DNA of 64,000 nucleotides from Rhizophlyctis rosea. Taxonomy: Eukaryota > Chytridiomycota > Chytridiomycetes > Rhizophlyctidales > Rhizophlyctidaceae. The DNA lies in contig JADGJC010000013.1 of NCBI GenBank assembly GCA_027596075.1, positions 186,001 to 250,000 of the forward strand, written 5' to 3'. The translations under genes and the position numbers were made by a program. Shown piece after piece: positions 33,401 to 44,666 of the stretch. The first letter of the stretch is position 1, and the number at the start of each line of letters is the position of its first letter. The notes beneath the pieces were generated by a model. That model saw nothing but the letters and a program-made list of their open reading frames with translations. It made no database searches and was not told the origin of the DNA.

Positions 33401-34698
33401 AGGAGGCAGAACGACAGCGACAGGAGTGGGAGCGCATTGAAAAAGAGCAGTTGGCTGAGAAGGAGAGGCTGAAGCAGGAGAGACTGCAAAAGGAAGCGGA
33501 GGACTTGGCAAAACAGAAGGCTGCTGAGGTTGCGGCCGCGGCCGCTGCAGCCGCTGCTGCAAAACCGGCTGATAGGACTCCGGTGAGGCAACACTGTATG
33601 TGAGATTAATAAAAGTAGCATCACTCACCTGCGTCAATCCTTAGGTGCCCGCCACAGTAACATGGAAGGATAAGAAAGTCGACATCAAGGTGGAAGATTT
33701 CGAGCTGTATTGCACGGAACCAGGAAAAAGTGAGTGTTCGGACATATGAATAGTTGGAAGTTAAATCATACTCATTTGTCCTCGCAGCAAAACCCTACAA
33801 ACATTTCTTCCCAATGGAACTCCGGCGGGTGGTCTCCGCGGTGGCAAAAGGCGACGACGTAGTTGTGCACGCCTGTATCACTCGTAAGGGCGAAAAAGCT
33901 GGTAGCAAATTCAAGAAGATTGTTTATCAGTTTGGTGAGGCTGGTAAGAGTAAAGCATGGGCGGACGCCATCATGGAATTGGTGTACGGAGGTAAGTTAT
34001 CCCATCCTTGTTAATTGTAGGCTAATTGGGTGAAGCTTACTGTTCTCCGCAGGGACGTTTGGGCAAGTGACATCGAAGCAAGTTGTCGTATTGGTGGACA
34101 AACATGAAGGCAAGGATGCCATGAAGCTGGTGGAGAAGTACATGAAGCCGGTGTGGGATTCTGCGGGGAAGCCAAACGATGTGAAACGTATGTCCAACGG
34201 TCGAATGATTTTGTTACTCCAAATTTGGCTGCTGACGAAATATGCCTTGCTTTTGTTAGTTGTCCAGTACAACGAATTCAGCATCATGAACGCCTTGAGC
34301 ACTTACGATTGGCAACAGCTGGCGCATGTAGTCCTCACAAATCCAGAATTCACGCCTAGGCTACAGCAGCTTCTGGTGCGAAATCAGAAGACTATGAACC
34401 CGGGTAGGTCAATGATGCGGCTTTTTTGGTCATCAATAGAAAAACCAACTCCCCATTGGCTTCTATCTCAGCGCTGCTGCCCGTGGAGCCTGATCCAGTT
34501 GACGCGGCCTTGGCCGTTCTTCGAGGTGAGTCCTGTCGCAAGGTCTTATTCTTTGACTTCTGATACTGATCATGGACATACTATCGCTACCAATCAGCTA
34601 ATATTGGCAAGTCAAAGAAGGACGCCTTCCACGTCACAGGATTTGTTCCCAAGAGAGAGGAGGGCAAGATTGCTGGCATGTTCAAGGCTTTTAAGTGA
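30485..34698 (+). CDS. 1232-residue coiled-coil protein with PH-like and degenerate lipid-kinase end
   Basis: Nine exons: 30485..30577, 30646..30843, 30898..33582, 33645..33729, 33788..33991, 34053..34187, 34260..34403, 34472..34525 and 34598..34698. The N-terminus (1-180) is ordered: FKGRPPPKFGNWFNERTD, PIEELLLREEG and TDWGIDIINFEFVQPI. Residues 180-640 are disordered and Ala/Ser/Thr-rich. Residues about 651-980 are a single long charged helix of Glu, Arg and Lys (caldesmon-like). After an Ala run come about 240 residues that read as a PH-like sheet (VTWKDKKVDIKVEDFELYC to AWADAIMELVYGG), then KQVVVLVDKHEGKDAMKLVE and KYMKPVWDSAGK. That is the layout in which sphingosine and ceramide kinases pass from a PH-like domain into their catalytic domain, but the glycine loop is lost and no GGDG site follows. 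A structural or membrane-binding role is more likely than catalysis. Confidence 0.72.
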
Positions 34699-35093
34699 AA
34701 CGTCACCGTAATTCAGCACAGTTTGATGTGTACGCTGTGTTGGTTCTGTATCTTGAGTTATTTTTGTATGTAGTATTTTTACGTTGTCATGATTAGTGAG
34801 GGTCCTGTGAACTTGAAAACGTCGTGAAAGTTGTGTCTGGCAATGTTTGGTAAATTGTTGTGGACCAGAGCTTACCAATGAATAGTTTGGCGTGTGATGG
34901 AGAAGCATGGCACTTGGACAATATCATGTCAGGCCAAATCATTGCTATTCATTGTTTGGGCACTCTGTGGTGTCATTCATGATAGTCACGGTTTCCACAC
35001 TTTAGCTACACTTTGCATTAGCAATTTTGACAGGTCTTCGCCAATCAACCATTTCAAGGACTGCTGGAAGACTCACAGTACATGTCTCCAACC
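34699..35093. other. Intergenic, 3' UTR and tRNA upstream region
   Basis: A/T-rich, no coding signal. The 3' UTR of the coiled-coil gene should end here. Confidence 0.5.
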
Positions 35094-35165
35094 GGCTCAA
35101 TGGTCTAGTAGTATGATTCTCGCTTAGGGTGCGAGAGGTCCCGGGTTCAATTCCCGGTTGAGCCC
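35094..35165 (+). tRNA. tRNA-Pro (AGG)
   Basis: Acceptor stem GGCTCAA pairs with TTGAGCC, anticodon stem TCTCGC pairs with GCGAGA, and the loop TTAGGGT carries AGG. The T arm is CCGGG-TTCAATT-CCCGG. No intron. It reads CCU and related proline codons. It is followed by tRNA-Lys 22 bp downstream, and an identical gene lies at 60792. Confidence 0.95.
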
Positions 35166-35187
35166 ATTAGGAGCATAGCTCCTTTCA
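35166..35187 (+). promoter_or_regulatory. Intercistronic hairpin between tRNA-Pro and tRNA-Lys
   Basis: The spacer contains the perfect inverted repeat GGAGC-ATA-GCTCC and no T run, so Pol III need not stop between the two tRNAs. The second copy (60864-60885) has the same stem with loop GTA. This suggests a dicistronic precursor with a stem in the spacer. Confidence 0.5.
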
Positions 35188-35260
35188 GCCCGGCTAGCTC
35201 AATCGGTAGAGCGTGAGACTCTTAATCTCAAGGTTGCGGGTTCGACCCCCGCGTTGGGCT
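35188..35260 (+). tRNA. tRNA-Lys (CTT)
   Basis: Acceptor GCCCGGC pairs with GTTGGGC (with G-U pairs), anticodon stem TGAGA/TCTCA, and loop CTCTTAA gives CTT. The T arm is GCGGG-TTCGACC-CCCGC. The base after the stem is T, unusual for a discriminator. A T-rich run right after it should end Pol III transcription. No intron. Identical to 60886-60958. Confidence 0.95.
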
Positions 35261-35634
35261 TTTCTTTTGTTTCGTGGTTACCGCCTGGGTCACGTATCAA
35301 TCGAATGATGTTGTGATGTTCTGAATTGTGTAGCTGATGTTTTGTGGATTTTGTAGGTTTTTTAGGGGATGGGCGTGTGATCAGTTTCACGCGTGGTGGT
35401 TGAATAAATTTCAGTCGATTTTGCTGCGCCACTTGCATTGCAGGGTACGGTAGCATCTAGCCTGTGCGCATAGGGAAAGAGTTCAACCTGGCAAAGCGGT
35501 ACCACGGAAGCAATGGCAAATCGTCGGTTTTATTTACAAGCAGTGATGCCGCCACATTATTCACATGGGTTTCTCTGAATTGGATCGGCCTTCCCTATCC
35601 ATCAGGCAATTCCTTCATATCTCAACCTGAGTGC
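35261..35634. other. Intergenic, Pol III terminator and 3' UTR
   Basis: Starts with the T-rich terminator of tRNA-Lys and then forms the 3' flank of the FHA-RING-vWA gene. No coding signal. Confidence 0.5.
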
Positions 35635-38600
35635 TCAGTCCTCCGTTGGTGGCAAAGGGAAATCCAGCCGTTCAGCAGACAGAACCGTAATGGCTTCCCA
35701 CACCCACTGCCAATTCCCATCAAACCGTTTCCCCGCCTCCTTCACCATCTTCCTAAGCACCTGCACCCGATCCCGGTACTCCCAAGATAGGTCACCTAGT
35801 TCCACCGGCGCAGACCCAACACGGACATCATCAATGACCTGTGCCAACTGATCGAGCGTCAATGGTGCTGGACCCGTAGGCGCTGGCCCCTTGCCCTTCC
35901 TGTTCTGACCATCCATCACCCGTTTCTCCCACTCTAGTTCCAAAAGCCCATTCACCACCGAATGAATTGCCCTCCTGTACCGAACCTCGAACCAAGCGAC
36001 GTTATCAACCACCGATGGGCGGGGCAGCCGCTGGAATAGTTGCATCCGTACCGTTTTGGTGACCGCTTTGCAATGGGGGAAAGGAATGGATGGAACACAG
36101 GTGACGCGCACTCGAATGTAAGGTGATGTTGCTGCTGCCGCGGAAGTTTTACGCACTTGAACAAGGAAGAGAAGCGATCTGGAGTCGCGCTCGTGCCAAT
36201 CTCCAAAGTATACTCGCCACGTTTCGGGCGTCCCGGGCGGTCCTCTTGACGAACTGGTTTTATGTGTCGACAGGCATGACACCAGTTGCACGTCTTCCGC
36301 TTCCGACTCAACGTCCAGCGTAATAGATTTAAAGACACGAAATCGCGCTGATTGAACGATGTTGAAGGCGGTATTGGGTATTTCGCGTGAATCAACGATG
36401 GTTCGGAAAGTGCCTCCCGATGCACGGGAAATGTGTGCAAGAGTTGTTACGTCCCAGCCGTGTTTACCGAGTGCCAAGGTATGGATCGGAATTCCTCTGT
36501 GACCTGCGTCAGTATCTGCAGGAGGTATATGTCGATTCTCACCATAACACTCACCGATAGTCCCCCTTCACAAAAGTCTCATCAAAGTCCCTCTCCGCCA
36601 ACCAATACCGATCATTCCATCGGCCAGGACTCACTATCAGAAGCCCAACTGGTACCAACTGATTGTCACCCTCCATCAATTCCGCACCCGCTCCCCGCAA
36701 AGCATCTACAGCTTCCTTCATACTGAACCCCTCCGACCGGCCCGTGCGCATATTCCGGACGCTCCTGCCAACCCGTTCTTTGTCTGCATCTGATGCGATC
36801 GTCGATAAAGGGACGACGACTTCTGGTTGATCCCCGCAGCACATTACCATGACACGATCCCCTGGCTGGAGTTTCCCAACCAGTTTCACAATAGTCTGGC
36901 TCATCGCATTGATTTTCGTTGCATTGTGCTGGTCTGTCGCAGCTGGTCGCGCATCTAGCATAATGAGAAGGTCGACGGGCAGGTTACCAATGGGTCTTGC
37001 ACAGTCAGCTCCCGTCACTTTGAGACTGAGCATGCATAGATCGTCTCTATTGACCTCCATGACGGAATACTGGCAAGCACATTCGATTGATGGTGGTGGT
37101 GGGCGAAAGTGTGTGGGCTCGTCATCAAGAACAACTTCCGGCGTGAGGGATCTTTCAGAGTGCTCGGGTGATGTGGTTTCCAGTTCGATTGATCTCCTCC
37201 GTTTAGGCGCAGGTCGATCCAACTCAATGTCGGACCCGTCCGATATTGCCTCTACGTCCATTGCATCGTCTTGATCAGCGGACCGCTTCACACCCCGGGT
37301 TTGATGATTTTCTTGATCAAGCCCTACAGGTACTTGAGGGGTAGTCTGTAAGACACCGTCACTCATTCCGCCTTCTGAGCTTGCCCGGGGTGATCCACTT
37401 GCTTGAGCTTGGTTATTGGCGTGCTTTGGCGGACTGGCCCTTGGCGAGTCTGGAGACCAGATATGTTAGACGCCCACATCATTTCTCGCATGTCTTGTCC
37501 CATACCATACACAACTGCTCCATCCCCATCGACTGCTTGCATGTGTTGATCGTCATTGAACGATGCAGCGATACCGCCAACATTTTCGATGTTCATGGGC
37601 GTTGGCTGTGGCAATTAGCTTAGCAAATGGCATTTATTCTTCGGCAGAGAATGTGGCACAAACCTCGCTCTCATTGTTATGGAAAAGGTTAATGGAAGAT
37701 GATGGGTCATGCTGAACATTTGTCGATGATGGTCTGCGCTCCGCTCCCTCACCAGGCGTTGCTGGTTCACGCGCGAGCACGGCGGATGAAAGAGACTGAC
37801 TGACAGCTGGAGAAGGATTGACCGTCTCCTGGCCTTCTGAAGGCAGACCGTTCTGACCAGCCGAAGGGAGGGGGCTTTCTTCCATCACAACATCATCATC
37901 CATGATTATTATCGCATCGTCCAAGTGGCCATTGCTGGCACCTGGCTCAACGGTATGATCGTTCGCTGGGGTGTTCGCGGCGCCTTCCTCGGGCTGTTCA
38001 TCGTCAGAATCGAGCACAATAACCTCAGGTGTATTATTCGCTGCTCTGGAGGATGTGGCCGGTCGCAAGCCCGCAACAAGTTCTGCTAGGAGATCCGAAT
38101 CAGCCACTTCAAGGACCTGTCGACACAGTGGGCACTTGAACTGATTTCCGACAGAGCCTGCCGCATGTTGTGCGATGCACTGATAACAGACAGTGGAAGG
38201 GGACGTGTTACAGATATTACTGAATATGGATTTCCAATTATAAAGCTTACCACATAATGGAAGTGATGATTGCATGGGGTAGTATAAACATCTTCCTCTT
38301 TCCTCGAATTGAAGCAAATGACACAATTGTCGAGTGACCTAACAATCAGCATTGCATCGTCAGTCACAGACAACGTTTTGAGCAAATTCATGACCACTTA
38401 CCCGTCGCTGGTCGCCCTGGGCTTTTCACCTGGCACAAAGCGAGCAAGCACGCGAATGACTTCATGATGCGCAACTGTGAAATTTGCACTACCTTTAGAT
38501 TTGTGGGATGGTTGACTTCATGAGCCAATAGCTTACGTTTGATTTTGTCCCCTCTCATGTCAGTTTTCGGGTGACCATCGGGCCCAATCTGATACTCATC

Positions 38601-39114
38601 ATAATCTGCTCCAAAGAACAGCACCATGTTGTCCATCAACTCCATCGGTTCTCGTCCAATGGGACTACTGTCGCTCGGATCGCTGGAATTCATGGCGAAT
38701 GTTGATCGGATCCGGGGTTTCTCGTCTCTGATTGTCACCTGACACAGACGTCAGCAAAGCATCATAGATTTTGGAAACGGAAATTGCCATATGAACCTTG
38801 CCGTTTTCACATTTGATGAAAGCATGCTTCCGAGAAACTGTTAAGCTGTCCAAGTTCCAGAAACTTTGGCTTCCATCCGACTTCGCCAGTCGGGCATGCT
38901 CTTCTTCGTTGTCTGAAAACGTTTTGCCTTTCACCTTCGCCAGACCGTCGGCATTTCGTCCAACAGTGATTTCCCAGTTTGAGTTGGGACCACACTCATA
39001 GGTCCGAGGAAAGAAGGTCACTGGTCCACTTTTACTGGAGGAAAATCTGATGGTTGGTACTCCCACGGACGAAGAGCGCACAGACGTTGACTGCTGAGAC
39101 GGCTCGCGGGACAT
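35635..39114 (-). CDS. FHA-RING-vWA protein (1014 residues)
   Basis: Eight exons: 39114..38797, 38738..38493, 38421..38402, 38338..38251, 38179..37664, 37605..37506, 37449..36555 and 36496..35635 (3045 nt, all phases agree). Residues 25-150 form an FHA domain (VGRNADG, then LTVSRKHAFIKCENGK), which binds phosphothreonine. Residues 198-245 are a RING-H2 finger: CVICFNSRKEED, PCNHHFHYVC, FKCPLCR. An acidic disordered region and a basic patch (KRRR) follow. Residues about 587-770 are a vWA fold (LPVDLLIMLDARPA), whose metal site DxSxS is replaced by DARPA. About 240 further residues end at LPPTED. FHA plus RING is the plan of CHFR/Dma mitotic-checkpoint E3 ligases; the vWA extension is new to me. 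An E3 ligase that reads phosphoproteins is the likely role. Exon 3 is only 20 nt. Confidence 0.8.
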
Positions 39115-40062
39115 TGTGCAAAGCGACCGTTGAAATAGAGTGATTCGCAGCGGTGGGGGCAACCAGGTTCAATTTATCAAAACCCTTCAGGCTTCTGTAA
39201 CATGGTCAGGCGTTAAGATCAGTGATTAAAAAAGTGATCTTATATTTGGCAGATTGAAACATTTAGAAAGGAAGGAAGTCGCCAAGTTGCGGGGACGCTT
39301 TCAGCGCAGCAGAAATGGCAAGTTTCAGACTGGAACCACCGGAACCTTGTAAATTGCACTGCAGTGCACATATTGGTCAGCCCGAGTCTCTTGGAATGCG
39401 CAACATTGTCGACACACAACCGCAACATAACCCACGTCAAGACGTTGCCAAGAGTGGGTCAACAAGCAACAGGAAGCAATGGCTGACACGAGTTCCTTCA
39501 ATGGGATACAACAGAGCCAACAACAACCCCGTCTTCAATCTTCGAGCTATAATGTCGCCCACCTTCCACACCGGAAGGTGGAGGGTCCCCAGCCCCTGTA
39601 AAGACAGAGGGGAGCAAGCATATGGTCGAAGGAAGGCGTCCACCACTTCTATGGCTTCCGTCACTCTGCAGAATTGTACGTCCGTTCATAATACTTAGCA
39701 CTTAATATATGCCAAGCGGCAACAGAACTCGAATATCGTGAGGTGGCGGTCTGTCCCTTGTTGTGTGGGGAACAGCAATGTAATAATTGTCCTTGCGACA
39801 AGAAGTATGCCAGTAATCTGTGATCCTTTCTTAGCAGGTTGAGAACAACGTCATACTGATGATCCTGATGCTCAATATGAATACGCAAAGTTATGAATGG
39901 ATGACACTTCTATACATCTGGTGATTACGGAATGAATCCATCAATGAATCTCAGAACGGATGGGGCTTCCCTTCTTTCCGGCTTTCGCTCCCTCAAGCGC
40001 CTCACCCCTGGAAAAGCATGTGAATTCATTGTAACTGAGAGAGCGGCGCAATGATTGTGAAC
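39115..40062. other. Intergenic, 0.95 kb
   Basis: Promoter of the FHA-RING-vWA gene on the left and 3' UTR of pyruvate kinase on the right. A 127-codon plus-strand frame (39315-39698) has no domain and I do not call it a gene. Confidence 0.5.
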
Positions 40063-42326
40063 TTACCACAGCCCACGCACCCGAACAATCCGCATGGCGT
40101 CTCCGAATCTAGCCATCTATAAAGCGAATATCTTTGAGTCTCTCAAACCTACAATTCTCATTGCTCGGCAACGAACCTTCACAGTGTTGCTCAATCCAGG
40201 CCAAGGTAAGTGGTATCCGGCACAGAACACAACTGCATCGCCTTGCTGGATTCCCAGTGTCCGATTGACCTCGCTCGCCAGTATGTCGTTCTCAGTCTGT
40301 GCGTATATTTGATCGGTGTTCGTAACGATACTTGATAGGTTAGGCCCAGGCGAGGAGGGGCGAGCAGGTGGCGTTCCGGCCGCGCTGACAGGAGAGATTG
40401 TCGATTGGATGGTTGTAGGTGATTGGGCGTTCTGTTTGCTTTTGGTCGACGCACTAAGGATCGGATAAACGCCGTAAAGGAGGACCAAACGGCGCCATAC
40501 GGAGTAAGAGGAGGTGATGGCTAGTATGGGCCGATTGGGTCGGCGCTTTGAGACGTATGCGGCCATTTCGCCTGTGACCGTAATGGCAATCAAAGCGGCA
40601 GCTTCAGCCTACGACTGAATGAGATTCCATACGGTATCATGGTTGTCATATTGGACACACCTCTTCCGAAGCAGCAACAGCGGCGTCGGCAATGGGCTCG
40701 GAAAACTCTCGCTTGCCAGTGACGGTCAAGTGTGCATGCGTCAATCTTTTTGGTTGCATGTAAGTCTCGCCATCTTCTGCTGTCTTACAGATGGAGCCCA
40801 TCTGTGACCAGCAACAAAAACTTTGATTGTCAACCACATTGAGTGAAGTATGTTTCCTCCGGTATCAGTCCTTACCATCTTGACCGTTTCTACCGGATAT
40901 TTCCCAGTTGCACACTCAGCAGACAACATGACCGCGTCGGTACCGTCAAGCACTGTGATAGGTTGTGCGAATGAGATTTCGAGCCATGTCGATGAGCCCC
41001 TCTCTTGTAACGGTACCTGCGTTAGCAACGTCGCTCACTTCCGCACGCGTAGGAGTGGGCGAATTGATCATTGACTCAAGCATTTGTGTTGCCGTGATAA
41101 CAGGCTTGTCTATTAAGGGGATCAAATGTCAGTTTTGTGATGATCGATGCAAGGTGCCCATCTGATCATGGCCCTTTCTAATATGGGGTCGTTACATAAG
41201 CCTGATATCCTTACTTGCGGCATTAGTCTTTCGAATCAACATCTTCTGTATGACTGGTACTCTTTCCAAACTAACTTCCACCCCCAAATCACCTCTGGCA
41301 ACCATAATCCCGTCGCTGATGTTGATTAACGCGTCGATGTCTTCCAAGGAGTGCGGCGTCTCGATCTTGGAGATCACATGCGGCCTCCAGCCAGGCTCCA
41401 ATGCATCAGGTTCATACAAATCTTCGTTGGAGCTGCTCTTCTGTTCCAGACCTTCCGCTTTTTTACATTCGTCGAAAACGTTATGGAGGTCGACGACATC
41501 TTGCTCCTTTTGTACAAACGATAGAGCGATGTACTCTAGACGCTTGCTGTACATGTATTTTGCGTCTTTCTTATCCTTCTCAGTCAGGGCGGGAACGTCG
41601 AGGCGGATATCGGGGACATTGATGCCCTTGCGCGACTTCAAGACACCGCCGGCAATGACGTCCAGCTCAAGCTCTTCGTCAGATATGCGACTTTTGACAA
41701 GTAGAACGAGGTTTCCGTCGTCCAGGAGGACTCGATGCCCTTCGTCAAGCTGCTTTACCACCGTACGGATGGACGTAGTGATCACGCCGTCAGTGCCGGG
41801 TTCGTCAGAAACACGAAGGCGAACGGGCTTTGAAGGGTCAAGAGTGATTGTCTCCTCCGGCTGGAACGTGTTACATCGTATCTTGGGCCCTCCAAGATCC
41901 CCTGCCCAATGGACCGTGAGAAATATGGCCCATTTCATGGGAAATACTCAGAAACAGACCCAAAATCGCCACGGGAATACCCAATTCCTTGCTATGCTTC
42001 CTAATTTCCTCAATAATAGGCGTCTGAGTCTCGGGATCTTTAATGTGACTGAAGTTTAATCGAAACATGTTTACGCCTGCAGCAGGAATATTCCAATATG
42101 TCAGAGTTTCAAGACGAATAGGAATTTCCAAACCGCGGGGAGTCAGATCCATGGCTGATAGAGTTTGAGCGGGTCGCTTACCGGCTAAAATGAGTTCTTT
42201 GATCTTTGGGACAGAGGCAGGACCAAGGGTGCCGACAATTTTCGTCCTTCTGCATCGTAGCGGTTTTCGTTGCTTGTTCATAGCCTCGTCCGAGCCAGCC
42301 TGACCTAAGGATGGTGTTGGGTGCAT
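40063..42326 (-). CDS. PYK: Pyruvate kinase
   Basis: Eight exons: 42326..42182, 42076..41960, 41901..41215, 41109..41017, 40952..40876, 40801..40661, 40608..40177 and 40116..40063, giving 581 residues. It converts phosphoenolpyruvate and ADP to pyruvate and ATP, the last step of glycolysis. Motifs in order: [33 protein letters not shown], the B domain, [15 protein letters not shown] with the catalytic Lys, [26 protein letters not shown], and the C-terminal regulatory domain ending [11 protein letters not shown] low-complexity insert of about 50 residues (about 473-520, Ser/Thr/Pro-rich) sits in the C-terminal domain, making the protein longer than the usual 500. The N-terminus may begin at the first Met (42326) or at residue 16 (MNKQRK). 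The last exon, 54 nt, carries the final strand. Confidence 0.95.
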
Positions 42327-42719
42327 GTTGAATGTTAACGTTCAATAGGTTAGGTGTGCTATCGGTAGGTATCTTAGGTGTAGATATCAGAGTTAACAAC
42401 TGGTTCAAGATGGGATGAGTGCAGAGCACGATGGACATCGTCTGGCGTCTGCTCCTATTTTTACCTCCAAGGTCGCGTTACCCTGGCCATGACGGAAGCA
42501 TTTGGAGGAGCTGTGTCTCACATGATTGCGCCACATCGACTCCCGAATTTTCGAGGCCACGTTCAGGGCCACATTTCCAGTTTGTGGCCACCACTGGTCC
42601 ACCACCTCCAACTCCGAAATGTGCCCTTTCGCCAGATACTTACCCAGTGTACTCGGTCAAACCAAAATCGAAATCCATTAGCATATATCAGAGAATTGTA
42701 CGGACAGCGAAAGCGCGAG
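42327..42719. promoter_or_regulatory. Divergent promoter, pyruvate kinase / two-TM protein
   Basis: 393 bp between divergent ATGs. It should hold the promoters of both genes; no element stands out. Confidence 0.4.
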
Positions 42720-43555
42720 ATGTCCACTGCACCGTCATTGCTTTTGACTCCTCCACCAAGTCCACCCGCCTCCCTTCAACGGATAACAAACAGACAACGC
42801 GGCAGGAGCGATGCCGTCGAACTCAATGTACGACGTCCCAGAGTACGAAATGGAAGTGGGCCGCCGGGAACTCCTGATAACTTTGCAGTTTTGACTCACT
42901 TGACGGACTTCCATATTGGATGCCTCAACTTCGGTAAATAACATCCAAAGTAAACAAACGACCTTGCTCGCTTCGTGGGACTCACTGCATACCATTAGCA
43001 ACTCACCTAGACGCCTACGTCCTCCTCCGGCTCCTTTCCGCAACAACAGTATCAATCATTTTTCTGCTCCTCCTTTACCTGATTTTGCTGAACGCAACAA
43101 AAAACCACAAACAGCGGCCCTTCGACTTCAAATCGTCTTCCTTTGCATCATCAATATACCCAGTATGGGTCTCCCTTCTCTTCGTCATATGGGCCATAGC
43201 TTTCCATGCACTATCCCATTATTTGCGAAGAAGTTGGGGTGAATTGCAGCTGTTAAACCGTGCTGGAGAGAGGAGAGATGCCAGGGATTGGTGGGATATT
43301 GGAGAACCGGATTTTGCGGATGTCAGGGGTCGTGAGATAGACGCGGTCCGTGGGGAGGATGTCAGGGTTGTGAGATTGCCTCGGTCCGTAGACATATTGA
43401 GAGGCAAGGGACCTGTAGGGGACAGAATATCTTTAGGTTCATCGCCACAGGTAGGCGGCCTCTGTGTGCCTGATATTGGGGGTTGGTGCATAGCTGTTCC
43501 TGATACGGACGGGATGTGGTTGGAGGTTTTGGACGTAGACGGCATTCAACAATAG
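42720..43555 (+). CDS. Two-segment membrane protein of unknown function
   Basis: Two exons, 42720..42933 and 42999..43555, join in phase (256 residues). A Ser/Pro-rich start and Arg-rich stretch precede an ordered part (DNFAVLTHLTDFHIGCLNF). Two membrane helices follow at about 85-105 (TTVSIIFLLLLYLILL) and about 122-144 (YPVWVSLLFVIWAIAFHALS), with a charged loop between. The C-terminus is charged (RDARDWWDIGEPDFADVRGR) and probably cytosolic. I do not recognise the family. The stop at 43553 lies 18 bp before the next start, and in-phase splice options (donors near 43463 or 43482 to acceptor 43566) could join the two reading frames into one gene. Confidence 0.6.
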
Positions 43556-43572
43556 CACGTCTAGGCATCCAC

Positions 43573-43945
43573 ATGGGGAAATGGGAGCGTGCCTTTGAAT
43601 ATCCGAAGCTATCGTCATTGTGTCTTCGCGATCTGAGCGATGAGGTTGTTCAACCTCAATTAGAGTACAGCAGAACATATGGATAAAGAGACACTCAAGA
43701 AATGGCGATGTGGACAATGAAACTTGAGTAGCCGACATCGTGAACGAACAAATATCGCCAAGTCCATCACAAGCTCCAATTCAGGACCGAACTCGCTGGA
43801 AGGAGTCATCACTCCGAGTGTTTCTGTGACAAACAAGAGATTATTGGATCCAAAAGCGGCAGCTGCTGACCAAAAATTTGTTGACGCACGAAACCTCACT
43901 GATCACGTCAGTGAGCAGATCGATCAGAATGCACGTAAACATTAG
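43573..43945 (+). CDS. Small helical unknown protein, or 3' exons of the previous gene
   Basis: Two exons, 43573..43664 and 43732..43945, give 101 residues in phase. It starts MGKWERAFEYPKLSSL, has a Ser/Asn-rich middle (SITSSNSGPNSLEGVITP) and ends in an amphipathic helix (ADQKFVDARNLTDHVSEQ). No known domain. Starting 18 bp after the previous stop is unusual for a separate fungal gene, so these may be the last exons of the two-TM protein. Confidence 0.5.
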
Positions 43946-44115
43946 CTTTGGCGGTATTTACATAAATGTTGACGAAATAAGCTCAGGCGAAAAATGGCTG
44001 CGACGCGCTGGTAGTGCCCGTGTTAAGGGGATTCACATGCGCAGCATGGCTTTCCCGTATGGTCACCTTCTTGTCATACTTTGATATCGGTGCCTGCATC
44101 AAAGACGCATCAATA

Positions 44116-44666
44116 CTATTTGTCCTCTTCTCGTTCCCCCAGAGCACAAAAAATTCGACGCTCTACCTCTCCAACTTTCGGTAATGACGTTGCGTAGTTT
44201 TTCTTCAAATTTGGATTGAATATGGAGCCAGGAGGTGATCGTAGGGAAGGTGCGCGGATGCTTGCTTGCGGTGTTGGTGGTACGGCAGACAGAGTGACCT
44301 GATTTGGTTTCCATTTGTATCAGAGTTTGCGCTGCATCATAGGCGACAAAGAAGAATTCTCACTTCAGGTCTTCTGAAATTGCGAGGATTCAAGTCGAAA
44401 GGTCTGTCTGGCCGACGGCCTAGCTCTGGGGCTGTTATCGAGCATATGAGCGTTAGTTTGTGTCATCTAATTTGCGTCAGAGTCTTCCACTAGACTCGGT
44501 GCTTACCAGTAGGGTTGACGGGATTGGAAGCGTATGGGAATCTGTGGGAAGGGGGTAGAGTTCCATCTGCCTGTGCCGTGAAGTAGGGATCACAGGGTGG
44601 AGAGTTTGCAGTGCAAGCAAGCAGGTCATAGAGACCAGGTTGTATGACTTCTTGTTGGTTAGTCAT
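44116..44666 (-). CDS. Unknown 136-residue protein
   Basis: Three exons, 44666..44507, 44431..44364 and 44298..44116, join in phase. The sequence is rich in Pro, Asn and Arg: QEVIQPGLYDLLACTANSPP at the start, PDRPFDLNPRNFRRPE in the middle and PKVGEVERRIFCALGE at the end. There is no membrane segment and no family I know. The frame stays open upstream to 44792, so a longer N-terminus is possible. The smooth phase at both introns supports a real gene. Confidence 0.5.

Noticed and set aside
35094..35260. tRNA cassette as the insertion mark of a retroelement
   Set aside because: No terminal repeats, no element genes and no target-site duplication flank either copy.
39315..39698. 127-codon plus-strand ORF between the FHA-RING-vWA and pyruvate kinase genes
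   Set aside because: No domain, no splice support and no neighbour logic. It lies where a promoter and a 3' UTR are expected.
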